A DNA stretch of 64,000 nucleotides from Gallionella sp. (GTDB lineage: Bacteria; Pseudomonadota; Gammaproteobacteria; Burkholderiales; Gallionellaceae). The notes below the pieces were generated by a model. That model saw only the letters and a program-made list of their open reading frames with translations. It ran no database searches and was not told the origin of the DNA. Shown one piece after another: positions 37,154-45,596 of the stretch. The DNA lies in contig JAQTTY010000001.1 of the NCBI GenBank assembly GCA_028710525.1, positions 62,001-126,000 on the forward strand, read 5' to 3'. Within the stretch, counting starts at the first letter, position 1. Each line of letters begins with the position of its first letter. A program made the translations under genes and the position numbers.

Positions 37154-37172
37154 GGCGAACTTAATGTTCGCC
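37154..37172 (+). terminator. Hairpin after rpiA
   Basis: GGCGAAC and GTTCGCC form a perfect seven-pair stem around TTAAT, 10 bases after the rpiA stop. There is no T-run directly after it, so termination may be partial. Confidence 0.4.
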
Positions 37173-37233
37173 TGTCATTAAAATTTAACACTCGCACCGC
37201 AAGCTACTCGTTTGCTTCAACTAAGGAATTGCT

Positions 37234-37941
37234 ATGTCCAGTAATGATCACATCTCTAAACAGTTCGATACGGAGCTGGAATCTATCCGCGCTAGCGTGC
37301 TGCAGATGGGTGGTCTGGTGGAGAGTCAGATCAAGAGCGCGGTCGAGTCTTTGGTTAAGAGCGATGTCAATCTGATGACTCGCGTGATCGCTGAAGATCA
37401 TCGCGTCAATGCAATGGAAGTGAAAATAGACGAGGCTTGCAGTCAGATGATTGCGCGTCGTCAGCCGACTGCCGGCGATTTGCGTTTGATCATGACAGTG
37501 GTCAAAACCATCACTGATCTGGAGCGTATTGGCGACGAAGCCGAAAAGATCGCACGTATGGCGAAGATGTTGTCGCAAAAGAATGTGCTGTCTAAGCCAC
37601 GCTATCACGAGATCGAGCGCGCATCTGAGATCGCAGTGGATATGTTGCGCAAAGCGTTAGATGCTTTCGCTCGTTTGGATGTGGTCATGGCTGCGCAAGT
37701 TGTTCGCCAAGACGATCAGGTGGACGAAGAGTTTCGCGGCATCATGCGTTATCTCATCACTTTCATGATGGAAGATCCCCGTACCATCTCGACCGCGCTG
37801 GAGATATTGTTTGTCGCTAAGGCGATCGAGCGTATCGGTGACCATGCACAGAACATGGCTGAATATGTCATCTATATGGTGAAAGGGCGCGACGTGCGTC
37901 ACGTCACTGTGGATGAGATCGAGCGAGAAGTGCAGCAATAG
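37234..37941 (+). CDS. phoU: Phosphate-signalling regulator PhoU
   Basis: PhoU dampens PhoR/PhoB signalling through the Pst transporter. The 235-residue all-helical protein has two PhoU repeats: ETVKTI-type segments appear as LIMTVVKTITDLERIGDEAEKIA in the first and LFVAKAIERIGDHAQNMAEYVI in the second. It overlaps ppx by one base (TAGTG), so the pair is coupled. The pst and phoBR genes are not in this window. Confidence 0.95.
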   Translation: MSSNDHISKQFDTELESIRASVLQMGGLVESQIKSAVESLVKSDVNLMTRVIAEDHRVNAMEVKIDEACSQMIARRQPTAGDLRLIMTVVKTITDLERIGDEAEKIARMAKMLSQKNVLSKPRYHEIERASEIAVDMLRKALDAFARLDVVMAAQVVRQDDQVDEEFRGIMRYLITFMMEDPRTISTALEILFVAKAIERIGDHAQNMAEYVIYMVKGRDVRHVTVDEIEREVQQ

Positions 37942-39419
37942 TGCAGCCCCTTTCTTTTCTTGCCGCTGTTGATCTGGGGTCGAATAGTTTTCGACTGCAG
38001 GTCGCCAAGGTTGAGAATGATCAACTCTATATGCTGGATGGCTTGCGCGAGTCGGTACGCCTTGCCGCAGGTCTTACGCCGGAAAAACTCCTAGATAAAG
38101 CATCTCAACAGCGCGCCCTTGCTTGCTTGCAGCGCTTTGGTGAACGCCTGCGTGACATGCCTATTGAGGCAGTGCGCGCGGTCGGCACTAATTCATTGCG
38201 CGTGGCGAAGAATGCACCGGAATTTTTGATTCAGGCGGAAGCGGCTTTAGGTTTTCCTATCGATGTCATTGTTGGCCGTGAAGAGGCGCGTCTGATCTAC
38301 AAAGGTGTGGCGCAAGGTTTACCCCAAACCAAAGAGCGCCGCATGGTGATAGATATCGGCGGAGGGTCTACCGAGTTCATCATCGGTACTGCCTTGGAGC
38401 CTATCAAGCTGGAAAGTCTGTACATGGGCTGCGTCAGTTTCAGTAACCAGTACTTCCCTGACGGCGAAGTGCATAAAGCTAATCTCAAGCAAGCCGAACT
38501 GGCTGCGCGTGCCGAGTTGCAGACCATCGTTTCGGAATACAAGCGCGGACATTGGGACGTGGCGCTAGGCTCCTCCGGCAGCGCGCGAGTGTTGTGTGAC
38601 ATCCTAGAACAGAACGGCTATAGCGAAAGTGGCATCACCCGTGATGGACTCGAGATGCTGCGTACGCAGTTGCTAAAGGCGGGCAGTGCGAACCGCTTGG
38701 AGCTTTTAGGACTAAAGCCGGAGCGCCTGCCTGTGTTGCCGGGTGGTTTTGCCATCATGTACGCGGCATTTTGCGAGTTAGATATAGAGAGTATGCGTCC
38801 GGCCCAGGGAGCTTTGCGCGAAGGCGTGCTGTATGACTTGTTGGGTCGTTTTACGCATAACGATATGCGTGAAGCCACCGTGAATCAGTTTATGCGCCGT
38901 TATCACGTGGATGCGAAGCAGGTAGCTCGCGTGGTCAAGCTTTCGCTTCAGCTCGCGATGCAGTTCTTTGGTACTGAAGAGCATGAGGCCGATATGCAGT
39001 TGTTGGCTTGGGTCGCCAGTCTGCATGGCATAGGAATACGCGTCGCGCACAGCGGTTACCACAAGCACACGGCTTATATCCTCGCGAACGCTGATATGCC
39101 TGGGTTTTCCAAAAAGGAACAAGCACGCATGAGCTTGCTGGCCTTAGCGCATCGCGGCAGCATGAAGAAGTTGCAGGGCGTGCTGACTAACGAGGCTGAT
39201 ATCGTGCTGGTTATGAGTCTGCGCTTGGCCGCGTTGTTCTACCGCAACCGTAGCGACATCGCGCTGCCAGAGATCAAATGTATGTTCAGCGGCACGAAGT
39301 TCTATCTGAAGTTGGGCAAGGGGTGGTTAGAGCAGAATCCTTTGACCGAATCGGCGCTGCGTGACGAAGCTAAGCAGTGGAAAGCATTGGGCGTGAACAT
39401 GCAGCTCAGTGAGTTGTGA
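37941..39419 (+). CDS. ppx: Exopolyphosphatase (Ppx/GppA family)
   Basis: The 492-residue enzyme hydrolyses polyphosphate, or pppGpp for GppA. The actin-like ATPase fold is shown by AAVDLGSNSFRLQVAK at the start, TNSLRVAKNAPEFL, GREEARLIYKG and MVIDIGGGSTEFI, with an HD-like helical C-terminal part after about residue 310. The start is GTG sharing its first G with the phoU stop. Linkage to phoU favours polyphosphate metabolism. Confidence 0.92.
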   Translation: MQPLSFLAAVDLGSNSFRLQVAKVENDQLYMLDGLRESVRLAAGLTPEKLLDKASQQRALACLQRFGERLRDMPIEAVRAVGTNSLRVAKNAPEFLIQAEAALGFPIDVIVGREEARLIYKGVAQGLPQTKERRMVIDIGGGSTEFIIGTALEPIKLESLYMGCVSFSNQYFPDGEVHKANLKQAELAARAELQTIVSEYKRGHWDVALGSSGSARVLCDILEQNGYSESGITRDGLEMLRTQLLKAGSANRLELLGLKPERLPVLPGGFAIMYAAFCELDIESMRPAQGALREGVLYDLLGRFTHNDMREATVNQFMRRYHVDAKQVARVVKLSLQLAMQFFGTEEHEADMQLLAWVASLHGIGIRVAHSGYHKHTAYILANADMPGFSKKEQARMSLLALAHRGSMKKLQGVLTNEADIVLVMSLRLAALFYRNRSDIALPEIKCMFSGTKFYLKLGKGWLEQNPLTESALRDEAKQWKALGVNMQLSEL

Positions 39420-39458
39420 GCGATTGCTTGCAATTGATGACTGCACTAGGAGGTTGAG

Positions 39459-39671
39459 ATGAGACAGTTCAAATGGATAGCATTGAGTGCGCTGGTCGGA
39501 TTGTTGATCGGCATGGCGCTAGGCGTGAACATTGGACGTGACCGGCCTTTGCTGTCCAATCCCTTTGCTCAGGATACCTTGGCTGATCAATTTAAGCGTT
39601 TGGGTAATGAGACATTGCAGCAAAGCGGCAAAGCCTTGGAAAAGACTGGGCAAGCATTGCAAGGCAAATAG
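39459..39671 (+). CDS. Small single-span membrane protein of unknown function
   Basis: The 70-residue product has one N-terminal membrane helix (WIALSALVGLLIGMALGVNIG, with small-residue spacing) and a C-terminal amphipathic helix rich in Gln, Lys and Leu. AGGAGG precedes the ATG at a good distance, so it is probably translated. It lies between ppx and rnpB. I do not recognise the family. Confidence 0.65.
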   Translation: MRQFKWIALSALVGLLIGMALGVNIGRDRPLLSNPFAQDTLADQFKRLGNETLQQSGKALEKTGQALQGK

Positions 39672-39757
39672 ATTTAGTCCGAAGTACTCATTCCTCTGGT
39701 GTAGAATCCGCGCCGAAGCTGGCTAGGCAGTCGCCGCGCATGTATATGCGGGGAGGA

Positions 39758-39875
39758 CAACCCCATCGCGCAAGCGAGCAGGTTGCGGTGTAGGCTAATT
39801 TGCGCAAGCAAATTATGCCGAAGCCAAAGTGCGGGGAAACTCGGATTTTTCTCCCTGCACGAAGTGCGGGGAGGA
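39758..39875 (+). repeat. 118-base insertion in rnpB flanked by 10-base direct repeats
   Basis: GCGGGGAGGA occurs at 39748-39757 and again at 39866-39875. Removing one copy with the 108 bases between them restores a compact P2/P3 region running directly into GAGGAAAGTCCGGG. The insert contains AATTTGC-GCAA-GCAAATT and a ten-pair hairpin CTCCCTGCAC-GAA-GTGCGGGGAG. Confidence 0.75.
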
Positions 39876-39962
39876 AAGTCCGGGCTCCATAGAGCAGGAT
39901 GCCGGTTAACGACCGGACGCCGTGAGGCGATGGAAAGTGCCACAGAAAATATACCGCCGATG

Positions 39963-40069
39963 ACTCGACTTTGTCGCTCGCAAGAGCGACAAAGTCTTTC
40001 AAGAAGAGCAGTAGCGTAAGCTGCTGTGATGAGTGGTAGCGCAAGCTACTGCGATGATTGAAAGGGAAC
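39963..40069 (+). repeat. Second rnpB expansion: three tandem tetraloop hairpins
   Basis: Between CCGCCGATG and CAGGTAAG, where E. coli has about 16 bases, lie three hairpins. The first is a perfect 12-pair stem with a GCAA loop (39968-39995). The next two share the pattern AGTAGC/GTAGC, a GTAA or GCAA loop, and GCTGC/GCTAC. Confidence 0.75.
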
Positions 40070-40301
40070 AGGTAAGGTTGAAATGGCGAGGTAAGAGCTC
40101 ACCGCGCTGGTGGCAACATCAGTGGCAGGGTAAACCCCATCCGGAGCAAGATCAAATAGGCTGACTATGACGTTGCTCGCGTCGTCAGCGGGTAGGTCGC
40201 TTGAGCGTCAGGTAACGAAACGCCTAGAGGAATGACTGTCCACGACAGAACCCGGCTTATCGGCTAGCTTCACCTTATTCATACATAGTAGAAAGTGGGA
40301 C

Positions 40302-40314
40302 GGCACCTCGTGCC
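40302..40314 (+). terminator. Small hairpin downstream of rnpB
   Basis: GGCAC and GTGCC pair around CTC about 27 bases after the rnpB 3' end. There is no T-run, so this is only a possible terminator or processing barrier. Confidence 0.3.
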
Positions 40315-40331
40315 TTAGTCGAAAGTCGATG

Positions 40332-40383
40332 CCCACTCCCCACTCCCCACTCCCCACTCCCCACTCCCCACTCCCCACTCCCC
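40332..40383. repeat. Tandem heptamer repeat (CCCCACT), about 7.4 copies
   Basis: A perfect run of the seven-base unit covers 52 bases in the gap between rnpB and the mra promoter. Tandem repeats of this kind readily change copy number. No coding sequence covers it. Confidence 0.95.
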
Positions 40384-40514
40384 AAATATCTAGTCACTTC
40401 GTTACAAACAACTTTAGCTTATTTCTGCAATCCATTGCTTTTTAAGAACATTTTATTTTCTTTAACTTGTCGCGCTAACTCCTTGTCTTGAAAAGAAAAA
40501 AGCTCTTTTCGCGC

Positions 40515-40543
40515 TTGACCTCATGCAATATTTTGAATATAGT
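40515..40543 (+). promoter_or_regulatory. mra promoter of the division and cell wall cluster
   Basis: TTGACC (40515-40520), a 17-base spacer and TATAGT (40538-40543) form a good sigma-70 promoter 44 bases before mraZ. It probably drives much of the cluster down to ftsZ. MraZ boxes overlap its -10 end. Confidence 0.8.
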
Positions 40544-40577
40544 GGGTTTAAGTGGTAAAAAGTGGGTATTAGTGGAG
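40541..40577 (+). promoter_or_regulatory. Four MraZ boxes (GTGG repeats every 10 bases)
   Basis: AGTGGGTTTA, AGTGGTAAAA, AGTGGGTATT and AGTGGAGTTT start at 40541, 40551, 40561 and 40571, a strict 10-base period. MraZ proteins of other bacteria bind such TGGG/GTGG direct repeats and repress their own operon. The last repeat includes the GGAG ribosome-binding site of mraZ. Confidence 0.8.
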
Positions 40578-40586
40578 TTTATGGAA

Positions 40587-41033
40587 ATGTTCCAGGGAGC
40601 GGTGCAACTTAATTTGGATAGCAAGGGCAGGCTGGCGATACCCGCCAAGCATCGCGATGTGCTGCTTTCTGAGTGTGCTGGTAGTCTGGTGTTTACCGCT
40701 GATGTGGACGGATGCCTATTGGTCTATCCGCAAAACGTCTGGCAGCCTATCAGTGAAAAGCTGAATAAGTTGTCGTCATTCAATCAAAAGAGTCGTGCCC
40801 TGCAACGTCTGCTGGTCGGTAATGCTGAAGATGTGCAGATGGACAACGCGGGCCGCGTACTCATCTCTCCTAATCTGCGTAACTACGCTGCGCTAGACAA
40901 GCGCGTGATGCTAGTTGGTCAGGGGAGCAAATTCGAATTGTGGGACGAAGCAAAGTGGCAGGTGCAACAGGCGGCATCGCTATCGCTGATGGTGGGTGAT
41001 CTGCCGGACGAGCTCGAGGGCTTCTCCTTGTGA
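40587..41033 (+). CDS. mraZ: Transcriptional regulator MraZ
   Basis: The 148-residue AbrB-like protein has the family start MFQGAVQLNLDSKGRLAIPAKHRD and a second half-repeat with DNAGRVLISPNLRNYAAL, the usual double domain. Three starts compete: a far upstream ATG, ATG 40581 and ATG 40587. The last matches the family and sits nine bases from GGAG. It is expected to repress the dcw promoter through the boxes upstream. It is the first gene of the cluster. Confidence 0.93.
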   Translation: MFQGAVQLNLDSKGRLAIPAKHRDVLLSECAGSLVFTADVDGCLLVYPQNVWQPISEKLNKLSSFNQKSRALQRLLVGNAEDVQMDNAGRVLISPNLRNYAALDKRVMLVGQGSKFELWDEAKWQVQQAASLSLMVGDLPDELEGFSL

Positions 41034-41078
41034 TGCGCGACAGCGCGTGGCGTGCAAGTTTGAGCGAGCAGCTTGGTC

Positions 41079-42014
41079 ATGAGTGAGGTGCTGGTTCACA
41101 CCACGGTGTTATTGCATGAGGCGGTCGAGGCTTTGGCGATACGGGCGGACGGTGTGTATGTAGATGGCACATTTGGCCGTGGCGGACATAGTGCAAAGAT
41201 CCTGCAGTCTTTAGGCCCAAAAGGTCGCTTGATCGCACTGGATAAAGATCCCGCTGCGATTGCGGTAGGTGAGCAATGGTCGGACCCGCGCTTCCAGATT
41301 GTGCATCGCGGCTTTATGGATCTGGCTGGGGTATTGCGCGAACTTGGTGTGAGTCAGGTGGATGGGATTCTGCTGGACCTAGGGGTGTCGTCACCGCAGT
41401 TGGATGAAGCGGCAAGAGGTTTCAGTTTCAGATTCGATGCGCCGCTGGATATGCGCATGGATGTAAGCAAGGGGCCGACAGCTGCGCAATGGTTGGCAAC
41501 GGTGGATGAGAGTTTTCTGGCGGAGGTGATACGTGATTACGGCGAAGAACGGTTTGCTAAGCAGATTGCAAGAGCGGTTGCTGCTGCGCGCACAGTTGAA
41601 CCTATCGACACAACGAGGAAACTCGTCGAGTTGGTTAGTCAAACAGTACGTACCCGTGAGGCTGGGCAAAATCCGGCGACTCGTACCTTTCAGGCTATAC
41701 GGATTTATATCAACCAAGAGCTCGCGGAGCTCGAGGGGATATTGCCAGAATGCGTCACGCATCTGAAACCAGGCGGCAGATTGGCGGTGATCAGCTTTCA
41801 TTCACTAGAGGATCGTATCGTGAAGCACTTCATGCGTGATATGGCCGAGGGCGACAAATTGCCTCGTAATGTGCCGATACGTGCCAGCGAAGTGCCGCAG
41901 GGTCGGGTGACGCTAGTGGGCAAGGCGATCAAGGCAGGGAAAGATGAATTGACAGCGAATCCGCGTGCCCGCAGTGCGGTGATGCGCGTGGCGGAGCGTA
42001 GTCATGCCGCTTAG
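41079..42014 (+). CDS. rsmH: 16S rRNA (cytosine-1402-N4)-methyltransferase
   Basis: RsmH (MraW) methylates C1402 of 16S rRNA with SAM. The 311-residue protein begins [13 protein letters not shown] and has the SAM motif [35 protein letters not shown] and [15 protein letters not shown] at 41079 is preferred to an upstream TTG. It overlaps ftsL by 11 bases. Confidence 0.96.
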   Translation: MSEVLVHTTVLLHEAVEALAIRADGVYVDGTFGRGGHSAKILQSLGPKGRLIALDKDPAAIAVGEQWSDPRFQIVHRGFMDLAGVLRELGVSQVDGILLDLGVSSPQLDEAARGFSFRFDAPLDMRMDVSKGPTAAQWLATVDESFLAEVIRDYGEERFAKQIARAVAAARTVEPIDTTRKLVELVSQTVRTREAGQNPATRTFQAIRIYINQELAELEGILPECVTHLKPGGRLAVISFHSLEDRIVKHFMRDMAEGDKLPRNVPIRASEVPQGRVTLVGKAIKAGKDELTANPRARSAVMRVAERSHAA

Positions 42015-42318
42015 TGGTCGCTTACTCAATGCGCTGTTATTGGTCGTCGTGGTGTTGGCTTCATTGAGTGTGGTGACTTCGCAACATCAGGCACGCAAGT
42101 CCTTTTTGGCCTTGCAGCAAGAGAAATCGAAGGCGCAGCAGATGGAAGTGGAGTGGGGACAGTTGCAATTAGAACAGAGTACTTGGGCAGCGCCGGCACG
42201 TATAGAGAAGATAGCCGGACAACATCTGCAGATGCAGCGACCCAAAAATGAGCAAGTGAGATACATACGAGTAGAGCGTTATTCAAGCGATCCACCCGTG
42301 GTGGATCCGAGGAAATAA
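42004..42318 (+). CDS. ftsL: Cell division protein FtsL
   Basis: The 104-residue bitopic protein has a short cytoplasmic part, one membrane helix ([20 protein letters not shown]) and a periplasmic coiled coil ([21 protein letters not shown]). It forms the FtsQLB complex at the septum. Sequence conservation of FtsL is low, but size, topology and position between rsmH and ftsI are decisive. Confidence 0.93.
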   Translation: MPLSGRLLNALLLVVVVLASLSVVTSQHQARKSFLALQQEKSKAQQMEVEWGQLQLEQSTWAAPARIEKIAGQHLQMQRPKNEQVRYIRVERYSSDPPVVDPRK

Positions 42319-42345
42319 CTGTATGAGCGGAGCAAAACAATAACC

Positions 42346-44076
42346 ATGAAATACGCACACAACAGAGCTGCAACGAAGCCGGCAATACTGCCTGGCTGGC
42401 GTGCGTCTGTGTTGTTCGTTGCTATGGTTGCAGGTTTGCTTGGACTGTTTGGTCGCGGTGTGTATCTGCAAGGGATACACAATGACTTCTTGCAAGGTCA
42501 AGGTAACGCACGTTATAGCCGCGTGATCGAGGTCAGCGCGCATCGCGGCATGGTTCGTGACCGCAATGGTGAGCCAATGGCAGTAAGTACCCCGGTACAG
42601 TCGGTATGGGCGAGTCCGCTTGATGTGGAGGCGACTAATCAGCAAGTTAGACAATTGGCAGTAGTGTTGCAGATGAAGGAGTTCGACGTGCGTCGCCAGA
42701 TGTTCGACAGCTCGCGCGATTTCGTCTACCTCAAGCGTCAAATACCACCTGAGCTTGCCGAGCAAGTCAAAAGTCTGAACGTGCCGGGGGTGTCCTTGCA
42801 GCCAGAGTATCGTCGCTACTATCCATCGGGTGAGGTGGCAGCGCAACTGCTCGGATTCACTGGGCAAGATGATAATGGTCAGGAAGGGCTGGAGCTGAGC
42901 CTGCAGGATAGATTAAGCGGCAAACCCGGTAGTCAGCGTGTCATCAAAGACAGACGCGGCCATATCGTGGAAGATGTAGCGAGTTTACGCGCACCCAAGC
43001 CGGGTAGTGATGTGATCCTTAGTGTGGATAGCAAGATACAGTATCTGGCATATAGAGAGTTGCAAGCTGCTGTAGAGAAACACCACGCTAAAGCGGGCTC
43101 CGTTGTGGTGCTTGATGCGCGAACTGGTGAGGTGTTGGCGCTCGCCAACTATCCTAGCTTCAATCCTAACAATCGCAGCAAGGTGAAGGCTCATCAGATG
43201 CGCAATCGTGCTGTGGCCGATCTGTTTGAGCCAGGCTCTACGCTCAAGCCTTTCACAGTTGCCGCGGCGATAGAGAACGGTAAAGTGCACCCAAATACCC
43301 TTATCAATACTGAGCACGGTGTCTACACCGTGGGCGGACGCGTGATACACGATAGCCATCCTGAGGCTTATCTGACAGTCACAGGTGTAATACAGAAATC
43401 CAGTAACGTTGGTGTAGCTAAGATGGCGCTGATGATGGAGCCCAAAGTGATGTGGCAGGCTCTGTCTGATGATGGTTTCGGTGCACACACTGGTAGTGAT
43501 TTTCCAGGTGAGGCTGCGGGCAAATTGCGCGACGCGAAGACTTGGCGTCCTATCGAGCAAGCCACGATGGCTTATGGGCACGGAATCTCTGTGAACTTGT
43601 TGCAGCTGGCACGTGCTTATACCGTGTTCACGGATAACGGCGAACTCAAACCTATCTCATTGTTGAAGTTGGATGCGCAGCCCGCAGGTGTGAGGGTGAT
43701 GTCTGAACAGACGGCCAAATCCTTGCGAGAGATGCTGGAGACAGTTGTTTCTGTGGAAGGTACCGCACCGTTGGCGCAGGTCGCAGGTTATCGCGTAGGC
43801 GGCAAGACCGGCACCGCGCATAAATTGTCGGGCGCGCACTATGTGAACAAATACGTAGCCTCATTTGTGGGATTCGCACCTGCCTCAGCGCCGCGCATCA
43901 TCGTCGCGGTGATGATAGATGAGCCTTCCGGCAAGGAATATTACGGTGGGCAGGTAGCGGCGCCGGTGTTCAGTCAGATCGTCGGTGCCACCCTACATAT
44001 GCTCAACGTGCCCAACGATGCGCCTATGGATAACGTCATCACGCCACCCGCCGATTTCATCAGGGAGGAGGCGTGA
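42346..44076 (+). CDS. ftsI: Penicillin-binding protein 3, septal transpeptidase
   Basis: FtsI cross-links septal peptidoglycan with FtsW. The 576-residue class B PBP has one N-terminal membrane helix, a dimerisation domain and a transpeptidase domain with the SxxK serine in FEPGSTLKPF (about residue 303), SxN in QKSSNVG and KTGT in GGKTGTAHK. Its stop overlaps the murE start by one base (TGATG). Confidence 0.97.
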   Translation: MKYAHNRAATKPAILPGWRASVLFVAMVAGLLGLFGRGVYLQGIHNDFLQGQGNARYSRVIEVSAHRGMVRDRNGEPMAVSTPVQSVWASPLDVEATNQQVRQLAVVLQMKEFDVRRQMFDSSRDFVYLKRQIPPELAEQVKSLNVPGVSLQPEYRRYYPSGEVAAQLLGFTGQDDNGQEGLELSLQDRLSGKPGSQRVIKDRRGHIVEDVASLRAPKPGSDVILSVDSKIQYLAYRELQAAVEKHHAKAGSVVVLDARTGEVLALANYPSFNPNNRSKVKAHQMRNRAVADLFEPGSTLKPFTVAAAIENGKVHPNTLINTEHGVYTVGGRVIHDSHPEAYLTVTGVIQKSSNVGVAKMALMMEPKVMWQALSDDGFGAHTGSDFPGEAAGKLRDAKTWRPIEQATMAYGHGISVNLLQLARAYTVFTDNGELKPISLLKLDAQPAGVRVMSEQTAKSLREMLETVVSVEGTAPLAQVAGYRVGGKTGTAHKLSGAHYVNKYVASFVGFAPASAPRIIVAVMIDEPSGKEYYGGQVAAPVFSQIVGATLHMLNVPNDAPMDNVITPPADFIREEA

Positions 44077-45596
44077 TGAATAAGGCATCCATACTCCAGA
44101 CTAGCTTCCCTCATGCAAAACTTGCAGCACTGCAAGTGCGTATTACACAGCTCGTCACCGATAGTCGCTTGATAAAAGCGGGTGACACCTTCGTGGCCTT
44201 CCCAGGTGAGAAGAATGACGGGCGTCAACATATCGCTGCGGCTATCGCGCAGGGCGCGAATGCGGTGATCTACGAGGCGGGCAATTTCGAGTGGGATGCG
44301 CAATGGCAGTTGCCGCATCTGGCGGTGCAAGATTTGCGTCGCAAGACCGGTGATCTTGCCGATGTGGTGTATGGCAAACCTACCGAAAAGTTGTGGATGG
44401 TGGGTGTGACCGGTACTAATGGCAAGACTTCCACCACGCACTGGATCGCGCAGGCACTGAGCGATGCGCATCGTAGCTGCGCACTGATCGGCACCATAGG
44501 CAACGGCCATATAGGCGCATTGCAGGAAACAGCAAACACCACACCGGAGGCGATACAGGTACACAAACTCTGCGCAGGATATCTGCGCGAGGGGGCGAAG
44601 GCGATGGCGATGGAAGTGTCTTCGCATGCGCTAGACCAAGGGCGTATCGACGGCGTGCGCTTCGATGTCGCACTGATGACCAATCTCAGCCGCGACCATC
44701 TTGATTATCACGGCGATATGGCGAGTTACGCGGCGAGCAAGCGTAAGTTCTTCGACGTGAATACGTTACGTTATGCGGTGTTGAATCTCGACGACGCGAC
44801 CGGTTCTGAATGGGCAGAGTCGCTGCAAAGGGAAGGCGTAGAAGTCATCGCTTACGGACTGAGCGATGCGGCTTTAAAGCGAGCGCAGGACTTGAACTTG
44901 CGTATGGTATACGGCCATCTGTTGCAGATGACGGACACGGGGCTGAGTCTGGGCATACACAGTAGCTGGGGCACGGCGCGACTGGAAAGTCATTTGGTCG
45001 GGCGCTTCAATGCGGAAAACTTGCTCGGGGTATTGGCGGTATTGTTAGTCAGCGACATCGCGCTGGAAGTAGCGGTCGAGTCACTCGCACATGTACAAGC
45101 TGTAGCAGGACGCATGCAACGCTTGGGAGGCAAGGCATTACCTACTGTCATCGTGGATTACGCGCATACGCCGGATGCGCTGGAGAAAGTACTGCATACC
45201 TTGCGAGAGATGATGCAAACCAAGGGCGGCAGTCTGGTCTGTGTGTTCGGCTGTGGTGGCAATCGCGATACCGGTAAACGTCCGCTAATGGGCAAGGCGG
45301 CAGCGCGTTTGGCTGACCGCAGCATCGTCACCAGCGACAATCCTCGTGACGAAGATCCTGTCGCCATCATCGATCAGATCACCGCAGGCATGCGCGATGA
45401 TAAGCATCAAGTCATAGTCGACCGTGCCGCTGCGATCTATTCCGCCATCGCGCATGCGCAACCCGGCGACACCGTGCTGATCGCGGGTAAGGGGCATGAG
45501 CAATATCAGGAAGTAGCGGGCGTGAAACATGCGTTCAGCGATATCGATGTCGCGCAACATGCTTTGCAGCATTGGCCTCTGGAGGTGCGAGCATGA
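44076..45596 (+). CDS. murE: UDP-MurNAc-tripeptide synthetase (meso-diaminopimelate adding)
   Basis: MurE adds the third residue to UDP-MurNAc-dipeptide using ATP. The 506-residue ligase has VTGTNGKTSTTHWIA (ATP site), VDYAHTPDALEKVL and SDNPRDEDP. The DNPR motif marks meso-diaminopimelate as substrate. ATG at 44076 has GGGAGGAGG upstream. It overlaps murF by four bases (ATGA). Confidence 0.97.
   Translation: MNKASILQTSFPHAKLAALQVRITQLVTDSRLIKAGDTFVAFPGEKNDGRQHIAAAIAQGANAVIYEAGNFEWDAQWQLPHLAVQDLRRKTGDLADVVYGKPTEKLWMVGVTGTNGKTSTTHWIAQALSDAHRSCALIGTIGNGHIGALQETANTTPEAIQVHKLCAGYLREGAKAMAMEVSSHALDQGRIDGVRFDVALMTNLSRDHLDYHGDMASYAASKRKFFDVNTLRYAVLNLDDATGSEWAESLQREGVEVIAYGLSDAALKRAQDLNLRMVYGHLLQMTDTGLSLGIHSSWGTARLESHLVGRFNAENLLGVLAVLLVSDIALEVAVESLAHVQAVAGRMQRLGGKALPTVIVDYAHTPDALEKVLHTLREMMQTKGGSLVCVFGCGGNRDTGKRPLMGKAAARLADRSIVTSDNPRDEDPVAIIDQITAGMRDDKHQVIVDRAAAIYSAIAHAQPGDTVLIAGKGHEQYQEVAGVKHAFSDIDVAQHALQHWPLEVRA

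Larger units (their letters stand above)
39715..40275 (+). ncRNA. rnpB: RNase P RNA, type A, with two expansions
   Basis: This RNA is the catalytic subunit of RNase P, which trims tRNA 5' leaders. The 5' end GAAGCTGGCT pairs with GGCTAGCTTC at the 3' end as P1. Conserved blocks follow in order: GCAGTCGCCGC, GAGGAAAGTCCGGGCTCC, CCGCCGATG, AGGTAAG, GGTAAACCCCATCCGGAGCAAG, AAATAGG, GCGGGTAGG, and GACAGAACCCGGCTTATCGG. The length is about 561 bases, against about 380 in E. coli. Extra sequence lies at about 39758-39875 and 39963-40069. A TAGAAT -10 box at 39702-39707 fits a start near 39715. Confidence 0.95.

Noticed and set aside
39674..40044. Minus- and plus-strand frames of 78 to 118 codons over rnpB
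   Set aside because: They lie within a clearly conserved structural RNA and show no protein motifs.
40332..40383. Possible CRISPR array
   Set aside because: The unit is only seven bases with no spacers, so it is a simple tandem repeat.
42323..42343. Six-codon frame ATGAGCGGAGCAAAACAATAA between ftsL and ftsI as a leader peptide
   Set aside because: It has no regulatory structure around it and is explained by chance.
44270..44683. Minus-strand frames inside murE and other Mur genes
   Set aside because: They are shadows of coding sequence on the plus strand with biased composition and no independent evidence.
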